A DNA stretch of 64,000 nt from Ahaetulla prasina (Eukaryota > Chordata > Lepidosauria > Squamata > Colubridae). The notes below the pieces were generated by a model, which saw nothing but the letters and a program-made list of their open reading frames with translations, did not search any database and had not been told where the DNA came from. Made by a program: the position numbers and the translations under genes. The DNA is taken from NCBI RefSeq assembly GCF_028640845.1, contig NC_080548.1, positions 14,974,814 through 15,038,813 on the forward strand. The letters run 5' to 3'. How positions within the stretch are numbered: the first letter of the stretch is position 1; the number at the start of each line of letters is the position of its first letter. Shown piece by piece: positions 45,224 to 55,869 of the stretch.

Positions 45224-46850
45224 TGTGTATTCAGGGTCGGCAGAACGTATTGTATTACAACGTAATTTCTAGAAATCTTCAAAAATACCACGCAATGTGA
45301 TATTTAAAATTTAGATTGGGGGGATGTGTCTCATCAGTTCAAGGAGTCCTGTCAAGGCTAAAAAACGGTTTTGTGATTATAACTAGAATGGAATATTTTG
45401 CAATTTCCTGTTTGCTTTAGATTCTTTGTTGGGCGTGCAGCAAACTATAGTAGTTCAGTGGTTTGTATTTAGAGCCCCTTCCCCTTTTTTCTAAACTATT
45501 TGAATAAATGAGAAAAACCCAATTTGTGCAGCCCAAAGATGACCCTAAGATATTTTATTATTATACTATTCTGCTTACCCATCTTGTTTTGTTTTTTGCT
45601 GTAGTCCTTCTCAAAGGACTGGATTTCACTTAAGGTTATATAGCCCTGCTTAAAAGGTGAATGATGGCACATAACTCTTCTGAGATTGACAGTATAATTT
45701 ATTAATGATACATATGAAATAAAATGTTGAGACTGTAGAAGTACATCTATGAGAGAATCTTTCTGTGGAACAACTTCCACATCAAAATATGAAAATACCT
45801 TGCTTTAAAGTCAAGAATAACAAGCATTTCTTCTCCTAAGTGATTCATTTGACATATGGTTCTAATATGAACAATGCAAAAGAAGGAGTAAAGGAATTAT
45901 GGGACAGAAACAGACTATAAGTTGCTTAGGCTATTTACTAAAGGCTATTTCAGATTGGGCACTGCTGTAAAAATACATACATCAGCTATGAGCAAGATAA
46001 ATTTTCCAAAATTTAACCATTACAACCGTAGCTACTTCTTGGCAGAGTGGAGCCAATATGTATATATCAAGTAAAGTTTCATCTCTTGAATTCCTTACTT
46101 TGAGTAACTCTTGATTGTCTAATCTGTCTTTAGTTTCATGCTGATAATTTTAAGGGTTTGTTTAGATTACAGAGGTAAAAACAAAAAACACCAAAAAATT
46201 GGACCATAGGAATTTTAACAACTTACAAATATAATCATTCTGACTTCTTAATCAAGGAATAAGCTTTTGCATTATATTGTCATTTGTTCAGTTATGAAAT
46301 GTAGATCTTATTTTTCCAATCCTAATTGTAGTCAGGAGCTGAATATGAACATTTGGTCCTCTTACACTGCATTTATACATGCTAAGTCAGAATTTAGTTT
46401 AATCGTGGTTTGTTGAATAACAGTAAACCCTCAATCTCAGGCAGGGCAGCCTATTTCCAGTTGGTTCATACATGCTAGCTACTAGTTGCTTTACTGGGAT
46501 TGGTACAGTAAATGTACAGTAATTCAGCTTCCAGTTAACCAGTGTTTTTAAATATTTAATTATGATCGGGATCCTAAGTAGTATATTCAAATTTGCTTCA
46601 ATATCTAAAGCAATTAATATTCACTATTCTTTGGGGGGGGGAATCTTACGGTGGTATCACTAGTGAATTGAATTAACCCTCTCATCCTAGAGTTTCCTTT
46701 TTTCCAAGCTCCAAGGATGGGTGGGCATGGTGGAGTAGGGGGCTTTTTCAGGCTGGGGAGAGAGGATTGCATGAGCAAAGATTCTCTCATTGAATATCGG
46801 ATCCAACTCGTAAATCTGTAAACTCATAACGTCTTATGTAGGGATAGGGG
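45224..46850. other. intron 4, nothing recognised
   Basis: AT-rich unique sequence; a short G run at about 46632. No repeat family or exon recognised. Confidence 0.45.
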
Positions 46851-47117
46851 CAGAGATGGTGTTCAGCAGATTCTGACCAGTTCTGGAGAACCGGTAGCGG
46901 AAATTTTGAGTAGTTCGGAGAACCGGTAAATACCACCTCTGGCTGGCCCCGCCCCCATCTATTCTCTGCATCCCGAGTCCCAGCTGATCGGGAGGAAATG
47001 AGGATTTTGCAGTATCCTTCCCCTGGAGTGGGGTGGGAATGGAGATTTTACAGTATCCTTCCCCTGCCACACCCACCAAGCCACGCCCACAGTAAATAAA
47101 TTTGAATCCCACCACTG
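46851..47117. mobile_element. non-autonomous hAT element ending CCCACCACTG
   Basis: Starts CAGAGATGGTGTTCAGC, ends TTGAATCCCACCACTG, with perfect 8-bp duplications GATAGGGG (46843-46850 and 47118-47125). Contains GGAGAACCGGTAGCGG and two near-copies of 'cagtatccttcccctg'. Related to 22387 and 27989. Confidence 0.85.
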
Positions 47118-47586
47118 GATAGGGGTTTGGAAATAGCATTTATTCCACTTGAACTAATTAACTGACTGATTCATGATTTCTTTTAAGGGCTCTTTTGTAC
47201 AAGCCATGATGCTTATTGGCGTCAATAAAATGCTTAATAGTAACATAAAATAGGAAGAATTGATAAAGTGGGAAGAAGCAAATATGGGGAACAACAAACG
47301 CATGTTCCTGTGGCGTAGGTCTAATTAACCATACTGTACTTAGTATGTACTTAGACGTAAGCATACAAGTTTTAATATTTCTAGAGTGTTTCTTTTAAAA
47401 CGTATTATAAATGTTAAAGGATCAGAAATTGACAGTATCAATTAGTAGTAAATACAACTCTATGATTTTCTACGTTTCCATCTTTTAAGCACACATGTGT
47501 TGTGTTTTGTTGCTGAATTGTTTTTTCAATTTTTTAAAATCTGCCTAAGAATTAATACATACTACTGTCTATAGGAAGATAGATAT

Positions 47587-47799
47587 ACAAATAGTCCTTA
47601 TCTAGTGACCACAACCTGGTCGCTAAGTGAAAAACCATACAACTACAACTAGGCTTACAATCTTAGTTCAGCTTTCTGTTGCTTTACAGATCTGCAAATG
47701 TCACAAATGCAGGCATTGGTCTCAAATTTACTCTTTATTTTTTCCACCATTGTAACTGAATGGTCATTGTCTGAGGGAGTCGCTAAGCAAGAGTTACTG
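47587..47799. mobile_element. pogo/Tigger-like MITE, degraded
   Basis: 'caaatagtccttatctagtgaccacaacc' at the left and 'gtcgctaagcaagagttactgta' at the right are decayed terminal parts of the family; the 'gtcgctaagtg' motif occurs near the left. Confidence 0.6.
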
Positions 47800-48035
47800 T
47801 ATATTCTGTTCATGGAAATATTTTCAACAATGCATGGACTTCTTTTTTGATAGGAGATGTACATGTGCATAATTCAGAACTGTGAAAACAGAAGATTATG
47901 GTGTTTCACTTTGCCTATTAATTTGAGAAATGTGAATTAAATTCTGTCACTTTGAACCAGTCTGCTTACACGGTCAACTCTTACAGTATGGTATAGCAGT
48001 TTTAACACTGTAATGGTGGACCTTATGTATCACCA

Positions 48036-48138
48036 ATTATATAATATACAAATGGATGAAGACTATTGCTAACATAGTGTAAGCCGCCCTGAGTCTTCGG
48101 AGAAGGGCGGGATATAAATTCAAATTAAAAAAAAAAAA
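48036..48138 (+). mobile_element. 3' half of the CR1-tailed tRNA SINE
   Basis: 'gaagactattgctaacatagtgtaag' followed by the 27-base terminal hairpin (48084-48110) and an A tail. It matches the SINE at 37775; the tRNA head is missing. Confidence 0.75.
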
Positions 48139-48260
48139 GTCCTCGCTTAACAACCCTAATTGGGATCAGAATTTCCATCACTAAGCAAAACGGTCATTAG
48201 GTGAAACCTAACATGAGCGCACCACTTGGTAGCTTGATTGCAGTCATTAGGTGAGGATCT
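48139..48260. mobile_element. pogo/Tigger-like MITE fragment
   Basis: 'gtcctcgcttaacaaccctaattgggatcagaatttcc' followed by 'taagcaaaacggtcattagg' is the left part of the family. It begins directly after the SINE's A tail. Confidence 0.6.
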
Positions 48261-48806
48261 CATTTTCCTCCTGGCCTTGTTTGCTTCTGTTTCAATTCTT
48301 CCCACCCACCTATCTCCCACTTCATCTGTGCAGTTTTGACCAGCCTGCACTCTGCCATCTCGGCCCTCCCAAGCACACCTGATCAAGGCAGTTGCTGGCC
48401 TTCTGCAAAGATACACAAAGCTTCCCTGACACTGTGTGAAGATCTTGTCCAAGCAATTGCCTTGGTTGTACACGACTCATCAGCAAGAAGACAGTTTTAC
48501 TCTAGTTATCAAAGAGCCAAGCCCAAAGACAACAGCAAAATCCAGTTGTTCAGTTCTTTATTTGCTTGCATCTAATGGACGGAATCTTGCCAAACTAAAG
48601 CTATCACCTTCTAACCTACTATATATGCCTTGAGGGATTCTAGGGTGCGGCTATTCTGAACTTTTTCTATCCTCCCTCATCCAGCTGCTGCACAGTCTCT
48701 TAATTTCAGCTTCTCTCTGATAAAATGTACTGCCTTCTCTGTGCTACCAAGACTCCCGTCCACTGCTTCTCCAGGTACACATTTCATCTCAGCTGTACCC
48801 AATATT

Positions 48807-48900
48807 CCATTTATTTATATATTGACTTTATTATGGCCACCCACTCAAGAAGACTCTGGGCAAGCTTACCATAAGTTTATATCAAGTATTTATAAAACAG
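48807..48900 (-). mobile_element. degraded CR1-like 3' tail
   Basis: 'ttatttatatattgactttattatggcc' then 'actctgggcaagcttacc' corresponds to the ATTT tail and hairpin region of CR1 elements on the minus strand, heavily mutated. Confidence 0.45.
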
Positions 48901-49218
48901 TAAACCGTACACATTCAAGTTAATTGAAATGCGGGTATTTAAGCCGAGGATCTATTAAATCCAAATGGGTCTTTATGTATGTATAACATGGCATATGAAT
49001 TTTAAACAAATACTTTAGACATTTTACACAGATATAAAATACGGAATGGGATTTTCTGCATATATAGAAACACTATAATGGCAGATTTTCTCTGCTGCAT
49101 CTAAAGTCTGCTAAATTAAGATCTGTTTGTTATAGTAGAATTTTCTATCATTATCTTAGACCTTAGCTACTTCAGGAGTAGGTTGGTGTTTGATTGAACT
49201 AATCATGAAAGTCTAATG

Positions 49219-49347
49219 CAGGGGTGTCAAACTCGTGACGACATGTCACGTGACATATCACAACTCCCCCCCCTTTCGCTAAACTGGGGTGGGCGTGGTT
49301 AGTGCGTGATGCATCTGGTCCCCCTGAGCCGCGAGTTTAACACCCTG
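49219..49347. mobile_element. short hAT MITE, CAGGGGTGTCAAACTC ends
   Basis: Starts CAGGGGTGTCAAACTCGTG, ends GCGAGTTTAACACCCTG, with perfect duplications GTCTAATG (49211-49218 and 49348-49355). 129 bp, same subfamily as 44633. Confidence 0.9.
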
Positions 49348-49580
49348 GTCTAATGCTACCTGTCCCAATCATCATTATCTAAATTACATATTTATAAAGT
49401 TAGCAGTGGTACTTGTTTAAAATTGCTGTTGTTGGTTTTCCAATAAGTTCAGTTAAATGCTTGACTGTGAGAAAATAATCCGGAAAGATATAGTTTAGTA
49501 AGTATATAAAAGATCCCGTTATAAAATAAAAATGTTTAATTATGATTTAGTCGTGTATCCATTTTCTAAAGAAAGAAGTA

Positions 49581-49957
49581 GAGGTAGTCCTTGGCTTAAG
49601 ACCACAATTCAGCCCCAAATTTCTGTTGCCAAGTGAGGCGTTAATTGAATTTTGCCCCCTTTTACGACCTTTCTTGCCACAGTTGTTAAGTGAATCACTG
49701 CAGTTGTTACATTAGGGACACGGGTGCTAAATGAATCTAGCTTTCCTATTGACTTTGCTTGTTGCAAAAGGTGATCTCATGATCCCAGGGCACTGTAACT
49801 GTCAAAAAAATGAATTGCCAAGTGTCTGAACTTCGATCACATGAGCATGGAGACGCTGCAATGGTCATAAGTGTGAAAAGTCATAAATTACTTTTTTCAG
49901 TACCATTGTATCTTTGAATGGTCAATAAATAAACCGTTGTAAGTTGAGGACTGCCTG
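49581..49957. mobile_element. pogo/Tigger-like MITE, complete
   Basis: Starts GAGGTAGTCCTTGGCTTAAG after TA (49579-49580), ends AAGTTGAGGACTGCCTG before TA (49958-49959). 377 bp with all family blocks ('cacagttgttaagtgaatcac', 'tgactttgcttgttgc', 'catgagcatggagacgctgc') and no insertion. It is the best reference copy in the window. Confidence 0.85.
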
Positions 49958-49959
49958 TA

Positions 49960-52015
49960 TCTCAAAATACGTCCTATTTCAGACTTTTAAGGTAGAAAAC
50001 GTATGTTAGGTGTGCCGCTACACCTATTCTTTTATCACAAGACTTAAGTACTTACTAAGTGAACTCCTAGCTGAAGTGTGATTTGATAAAGAGCTTTCTG
50101 GCTTCTCCTGAAAGAAAATAAAGCTTGTTTGTCTCATCATGATATTACTGATTTCAAATAACTAATGAGGACAGAGAGCGTTGGATGTTAAACAATATCT
50201 GAGGAGGGATGCAGGAATATACTCTTCCCCTGATTCTCTGTTTGCTTGCTAACCGTATACTTTCCCACAAGATTAAACATCCACTTGTCCAGCCTTTAGC
50301 TACATCAATCGATTTCTCCTCGTATGAGAGATCATTATTATAAATGCGGTGGTGCTGTTTATAGGGCACACATTTCATGAATAAAAGGTGTAAGTGAATT
50401 CAGTTGGTAGTCTGAAAAGCTATTTCACAGTTTATCAGAGTAAATTGTATGCTTCTGTTCCTGTAGACAGAGCAATGCCTTCAGTAGACCAATACCTGCA
50501 TATTAAGTGACAGCAGTATCATGCGACGATTTTAGGATTCATGTCGCGGTAACATAGACTTTGCTAAGTGATTTTGTTTACTAATACGAAGAGAAGACAT
50601 TTCTTAACCGAGATATTTATCCTTCTCTCCCCTCAGTTCACAGTGTGGAACTTGGCCCGACAATTTGTAAATTCATGGGAAAATAACATTTGCTTGCTAA
50701 TTATAACTTGTCTAGGCATTGCTGTAAATGGTCCCAGAGAACACCGTGCCAGCGATCCATATGGCATTTGAAGGATCAGTGCCTCCCAAATTGTTCTGGC
50801 AGGAAAGTTCCTGTAAGGCCTCTCTGTTGAATGACTGTGCTCATTTGCATGAAAAGATTAATAGCAAAACAAAACCATGCGTGCGACTACCCACATCTTA
50901 ATTTTATTCCTCTGGAGGCCAATCTCATTCTGAGTGTCTGCTTTTAAAAAAAAGAAGAAGAGCTGCAAAATAGCTTTTATTTCTAAGCACTGTTGGAAAG
51001 GCTGTTTCTGGGAATCTCTTTTTATTTCAGTGAAACGATTTCTGGGCATGACTCGTTTCTTGGAACTGATCTGCTTAGTTGTCCTGGTGTCTTCCACCGC
51101 TGAACTACGAGAGGCTAACCTGATGCTCCGAAGGAAATTCCCCACCCCCATTGCCCTGTCAGTCATGGCCCTTCCGAGCAGCAGGGGAGGATGCATGCTT
51201 GAGTCTCTGGAAGGACAGCCAATCAGAATCTGCCTTATAAATCAGGCTGCTTCGAAGTCACCGATGCGCCGTTTGCTGTCCCTGTGCTTCAGGCAGGAGG
51301 AGGCTGTGTTTGCAACAGATCATGCTATGCTCGATCCAGGGCCCATTTCCTGTTTCTATTCTAGTCGTTGGTGGCTCAGCACAGCTTCCTGCCTCTATAC
51401 GTTACCGATTCCCCTGATGGCAGCTCTTGTTTTCTTAGGAACAATTTCAGTTAGAAAATTAACTGAAATATGAAGGCAGCTGGGTCCGGGATAGGAGCAG
51501 ATTAGAAAAATTGGCGCATGCGCGCTAAGCTTTCTTCTCTCACTTCTTTCTTTCTGCTTTGAGTCCAGTTTGTTATAGCCAGGCAAGCTGGGATGTAATC
51601 AGGAAATTGCTAGAGGATTCTCACTGCTCAGCTTGGATTTCCAAGGGTGGTTTGTTAATCTTGGTGAAACCACAGGACTGAACGGTTCTTGATAGCATTG
51701 TTGCTTGCTCTTTACAAGCATGCTGACTTACTGCTTTACAAATGTATATTGCAGTAAAGCTTTGGGTTCTATCAGTGAACGCATGTGAAAGAGGGATTAA
51801 AAATCAGATTCCAAAATGCAATGTTTGAAATGCTACTCTTAGCATCACTTTCTCAACTTGCACCTAAGCAGCATACGGTAACCATTTTTTTAAAAGAATG
51901 GTACATTTTCTCCCCTATAAAAATAGATGTGAATCAATCTTTCTGGAATTGTCTTTTAGGGTTCAGAGTTCTAACTTTATGGTTTTTCTTCATGGGCACT
52001 CTTGGCACTATAGAG
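49960..52015. other. intron 4, repeat-poor block
   Basis: Two kilobases with no recognisable transposon, bounded by a MITE and a hAT. It includes a perfect GCGCATGCGC at 51514-51523. The 179-codon frame at 50934-51473 has no domain and I do not call it a gene. Conserved regulatory sequence is possible but unproven. Confidence 0.5.
51514..51523. promoter_or_regulatory. candidate NRF1-type palindrome
   Basis: GCGCATGCGC exactly matches the NRF1 core. It lies in AT-rich, repeat-poor intron sequence where CpG-rich 10-mers are unlikely by chance. No accompanying CpG island is visible. Confidence 0.4.
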
Positions 52016-52097
52016 CAGGGGTCTCCAACCTTGGCAACTTTAAGACTTGTGGCTTCAACTTCCAGAATCTTAAAGTTGCCAAGGTTGGAGACCCCTG
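52016..52097. mobile_element. minimal fold-back hAT MITE (82 bp)
   Basis: Starts CAGGGGTCTCCAACCTTGG and ends with its exact reverse complement; perfect 8-bp duplications CTATAGAG (52008-52015 and 52098-52105). It is almost only two inverted arms, the shortest member here. Confidence 0.93.
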
Positions 52098-52609
52098 CTA
52101 TAGAGAACATCAGAACCAATGTTAAGTGAAGAGTCAAGGGTAGAAATTGTCAGTTGGAAAGGCATTATTTCCTGTTGTGTTAGATAATGTCAAGTTGTGT
52201 CCTGAAGCCAAATAGATCATTCCTTAAGCCAGTAGCATAAGAATTCCTAATTAAAGAAGATTCTTCATACTGACGAAGTATAATGCTTTTCCCATAGCAA
52301 TATGGAAATTCCATATTGTAAAACAGAATTTGCTCTTGTAGATCAAAGGAGCTCTAACAGTAGAATTATACTTCTTCCAGTTTTTTTTAATTGTCTTAGT
52401 ATTATCGTAGTGTACTTGTATTGCAATAATTTTTTTGGCGTATCACTTCAGGCACAGGGAGTTACGTAAAAATTGTCAAATTTTATACAGTGTCCTATAA
52501 GATTGGGGAAAAATCACTGTCCCTTTGATTGGCACAGGATACCTTCCCTAGTTCTTTTTAATTTCCAATTTGAAATAACCTTATCTTGCTTTAATATATC
52601 AGTGCGTGT

Positions 52610-52642
<33 letters not shown>

Positions 52643-53276
52643 TGTGGTAGTAGTAGTAATATATGAACTGATCATTAAACAAAACTAAGTGTTTTATTTA
52701 AATATTACATAATAAAGCAGTAAACAAATAATAAATAAATAAATCCAAGAGCTACAATTAGAGCAAGAGACAGATGAAACAACAGTAAAAAACACTGAAC
52801 CAAGTGGACTTTATTTATAATAAAGAGGATGAAGACCTGTGCTTGCCCAAGAAGAAAGTCCATAATGCTTGTATTGAAAGGCTATTTCCATAACATTCAC
52901 CTGCTAATTATAAATAAAAACAGGTCGATATGAGATTATTTTTGAATACTCTGGCTTTCAACTATTGAAGCCTTCATTGGTGAAAAAAGAGAACAGTTGT
53001 CTCTGAAACAAAACAAATTCTGTGGAAGTTGATCTACAACTGGTGTAATGTATCTTCTATTAAGGTTATTCCCAAGGGCAACTCCATCTCATGCAAGCAA
53101 TCTAAAAAGGAGATGAAATAAGTGATGGATCAAAGTGGCTCAATTCTTTCTCTAAAATGGAGAGTACAAATTAAAACTAAGGAAAAGGGCTTTTAACAGT
53201 TAATTGTTCTTCAGGAATAATAAAAATTCAGGCTCACTTAGAAATTAACTGTTCCATTTGGCTAAAGATTTTTATA
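52098..53276. other. intron 4, simple repeats only
   Basis: Contains a (GT)n(GA)n compound microsatellite at about 52605-52645 and short AAAT runs near 52725-52745. No other feature recognised. Confidence 0.5.
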
Positions 53277-54610
53277 GTATTCACTCATTCAATTTCTATG
53301 GCTGCCCATCTCTATGACTCTGAGCAGTGAAATCATAAAATCAATTAAAACCAAACAAACGCAATCCAAAAATATGCATAGCAGCCAAGAAAAAAATCAT
53401 AACTGTAGAAGTTAATATATCCAGGAAAAATGGCCCTTAACTCTTGGTATCCTAGGCCTAGGTCTTTAAGGCCTTATGAGAGGCCAACAGGACAGGGGCC
53501 ACCCAAATTCATGGAGAGAGAATGTTCCAGAACATGGGTTACAGCAGAGAAGGCATGTCTCCTAGTCTCAGCCAGCTGATACTTCTTGACTGACAGGGTT
53601 TGGAGTATGCCACTCATGCCAGATCAGATTGGATGAGTAGAAACAACTGGGAGAAGATGGTCTCTCAAATTCCAAGGCATGAAGGGCTTTAAAGATGACA
53701 ATCAGCACCTTGAATTCTATCTAGAAACGATTGGCAACCAATGCAGCTAACAAAACAGAGGTGTTTCATGTGTCGACTCTCCAACACCATTTACTACCCA
53801 TGCAGCTGCATTCTGCACCAATTGAAGTTTCCAAATGCTGTTCAAGGGCAGCACCATGAAGAGCATATTACAGTAGTTCTATGTGGAATGTAGGAAGGAG
53901 GTGGATTCCCAGGAAGGATGGGGTGCATTCCAGAGGAGAAAGAGGCTACTCATTCCGGATGTTACATGTGAGGGAAAGAGGGTGAAAATAGTCCCTAATT
54001 AATAGTTCACATAATATATTTTAAAAGTAGATACTACATTCCTCAATCTAGTAAGATTTGTCTATACCGTAGATGTGAAAACAATAAAGAAGTCAGCTTG
54101 GAAAATTCTGATTAGGTTTTGGGACTAAGAACTCCAGACAGGAGGTCACAAGGGCATGAGTGACTGTGAGCAGAACTTCCCAGTCCAGGAATGGGCACAA
54201 CTGGCGCCCATAGTGAGAAGGCGTGAAAGATTCTCCTAGCCCAGTTGTTGCCTGCTCTTATAGTAGAGGCCATAAGACCAAGAGGACCTGCAGATTATAT
54301 ACCAGATCCATTTAAGGCAATGTCACCCCATCCAGGACCAAAGATTAACAAATCTGGACATTCAAAGGCCCAAGTTCTTAAATCAATTCAGTCTTACTTG
54401 AGTTGAATGAGATCCAGATAATCTGCTTCACCAAGGCCCGTTTGAAACTCCCATGTGATGACTTTCTCCACAATCTTCCTTAAAAGAGAACTATCCACAC
54501 TAGTTGGGTTGAGCTACGGCCCCTTGAGAAGAGGGTGCACTACTTCAAGAAAACTAGCAGGACCACACCCTCCCTCAAGGAAGAAGCATTGACCAGCCAG
54601 GAGAGGCTCT
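53277..54610 (-). mobile_element. old, decayed CR1-type LINE with an interruption
   Basis: Minus-strand relative of the element at 32399. Matching blocks include 'ctttaaagatgacaatcagcaccttga', 'catgcagctgcattctgcacca', 'gagcatattacagtag' and 'gcatgagtgactgtgagcag', all in the same order as the RT-coding region. No frame is open. About 53875-54125 does not match and is probably an insertion. It is much older than the 32399 copy. Confidence 0.75.
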
Positions 54611-55007
54611 GATCTAGCACACAAGGGACTGAACTAACAGAATATTCCTGATTCTGGTTTGGACACTGATCTCTGGAATGGATCTCAATGTATTTACATA
54701 GCTAAGTCTTATATAGTTTATTGGTTGTACACATGTTCTTCTGAATGATTTCCATTGAAAGACACACTCAGAAGCTTGGATTTGGACCACAGATGTCCAA
54801 ATTTAAACAATAAATTCAGTTTCAACAACTTGGATAGTGCTACTTTAGTAGGAAAGAGTGAGATGGAGCTTAGCACTATTTTTTGTGGAAGAATTTTTTG
54901 AAGCAACAAAACTACACATGGCGTGCAATCTTCATTTCTGTGACCAGCCGTTGACTATCATGGCAAGTGATGTTGGATGACCTTGCTGAGTAATGATACT
55001 TCTAAGA

Positions 55008-55123
55008 TGGGGTGTTAAATTTGGGGCTGCAGGCCAAATGCATCACGTGCTGCCCCCCGCCCAGTATAGCGAAGGGGAAAAAATCCTGATACGTCATGTG
55101 ACGGTGTAAGTTTGACACCCCTG
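55008..55123. mobile_element. short hAT MITE, reverse orientation
   Basis: Left end TGGGGTGTTAAATTTGGGG, right end GTAAGTTTGACACCCCTG, with duplications TTCTAAGA / TACTAAGA (55000-55007 and 55124-55131), seven of eight. Same subfamily as 44633 and 49219, inverted. Confidence 0.83.
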
Positions 55124-55507
55124 TACTAAGACATTGAATATTAAAACCTTGAAATATATAAATGGCTTACCTGGGCACTTTTGACCTATTTTGGCTAATA
55201 ATTAGCTGAGCATATGTCAGTGTAATGTGTGTAGCTGTAAGCTGGTTACCATAGTTACGTACAAGATTTCTTGGGAATATTTCCCAAGTAATCTGTTCCA
55301 TTATATCCAGCTGTTTAAATATAAGGTTGCTGGGTCTGTGGCTTTGATGGACCTATTTAGTCCATACCAAACATAAAGGCAAGACCTGTTAATATCAAAA
55401 GAAACTTCACTCCTCTTTTTCCATATTAGGATAATCATTTTGCAGATTATATGAACACATTATGTCCTAAATCAAAAGAGAAATATGTTGCCTAACTTGG
55501 TGTAGGC

Positions 55508-55861
55508 CCATGATGGCGAACTTATGGCACATGTGCCAGGGGTGGCACGCAGTACCCTCTCTGTGGGCACATGAGCCGTCTCCCCAGTTCAGCTCCGCCG
55601 TACATGCATGCATGCCTCCTGCTGGCCAGCTGTTCTTTGGGTCCCTGCAGTGCATGTGTGGGGGGTGCAGGGGGGGCACGTGTGCATGTGAGGGGGTGCG
55701 GGGGGGCCGTGGGGGGGGTGCACATGCATGCATGGGGGGCAGGGGACAGGCAGGGGCCACGCATGTATGTGCAAGGGGTTGGGCACGCGCAAATTGCATT
55801 TTGGGGGTTTGGGCATGTGTGCGCTTTGGGCACTCAGTCCGGAAAAGATTAGCCATCACTG
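55508..55861. mobile_element. hAT-like element, 'gatggcgaac' family
   Basis: Left end CCATGATGGCGAACTTATGG, right end GATTAGCCATCACTG, with duplications GTGTAGGC / GTGTACGC (55500-55507 and 55862-55869). The G-rich interior (GGGGGGTGCAG-type runs and GCATG repeats) makes long chance frames on both strands. 354 bp. Confidence 0.83.
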
Positions 55862-55869
55862 GTGTACGC

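Noticed and set aside
50934..51473. 179-codon frame in intron 4
   Set aside because: No domain recognised and no support for exons around it; probably chance.
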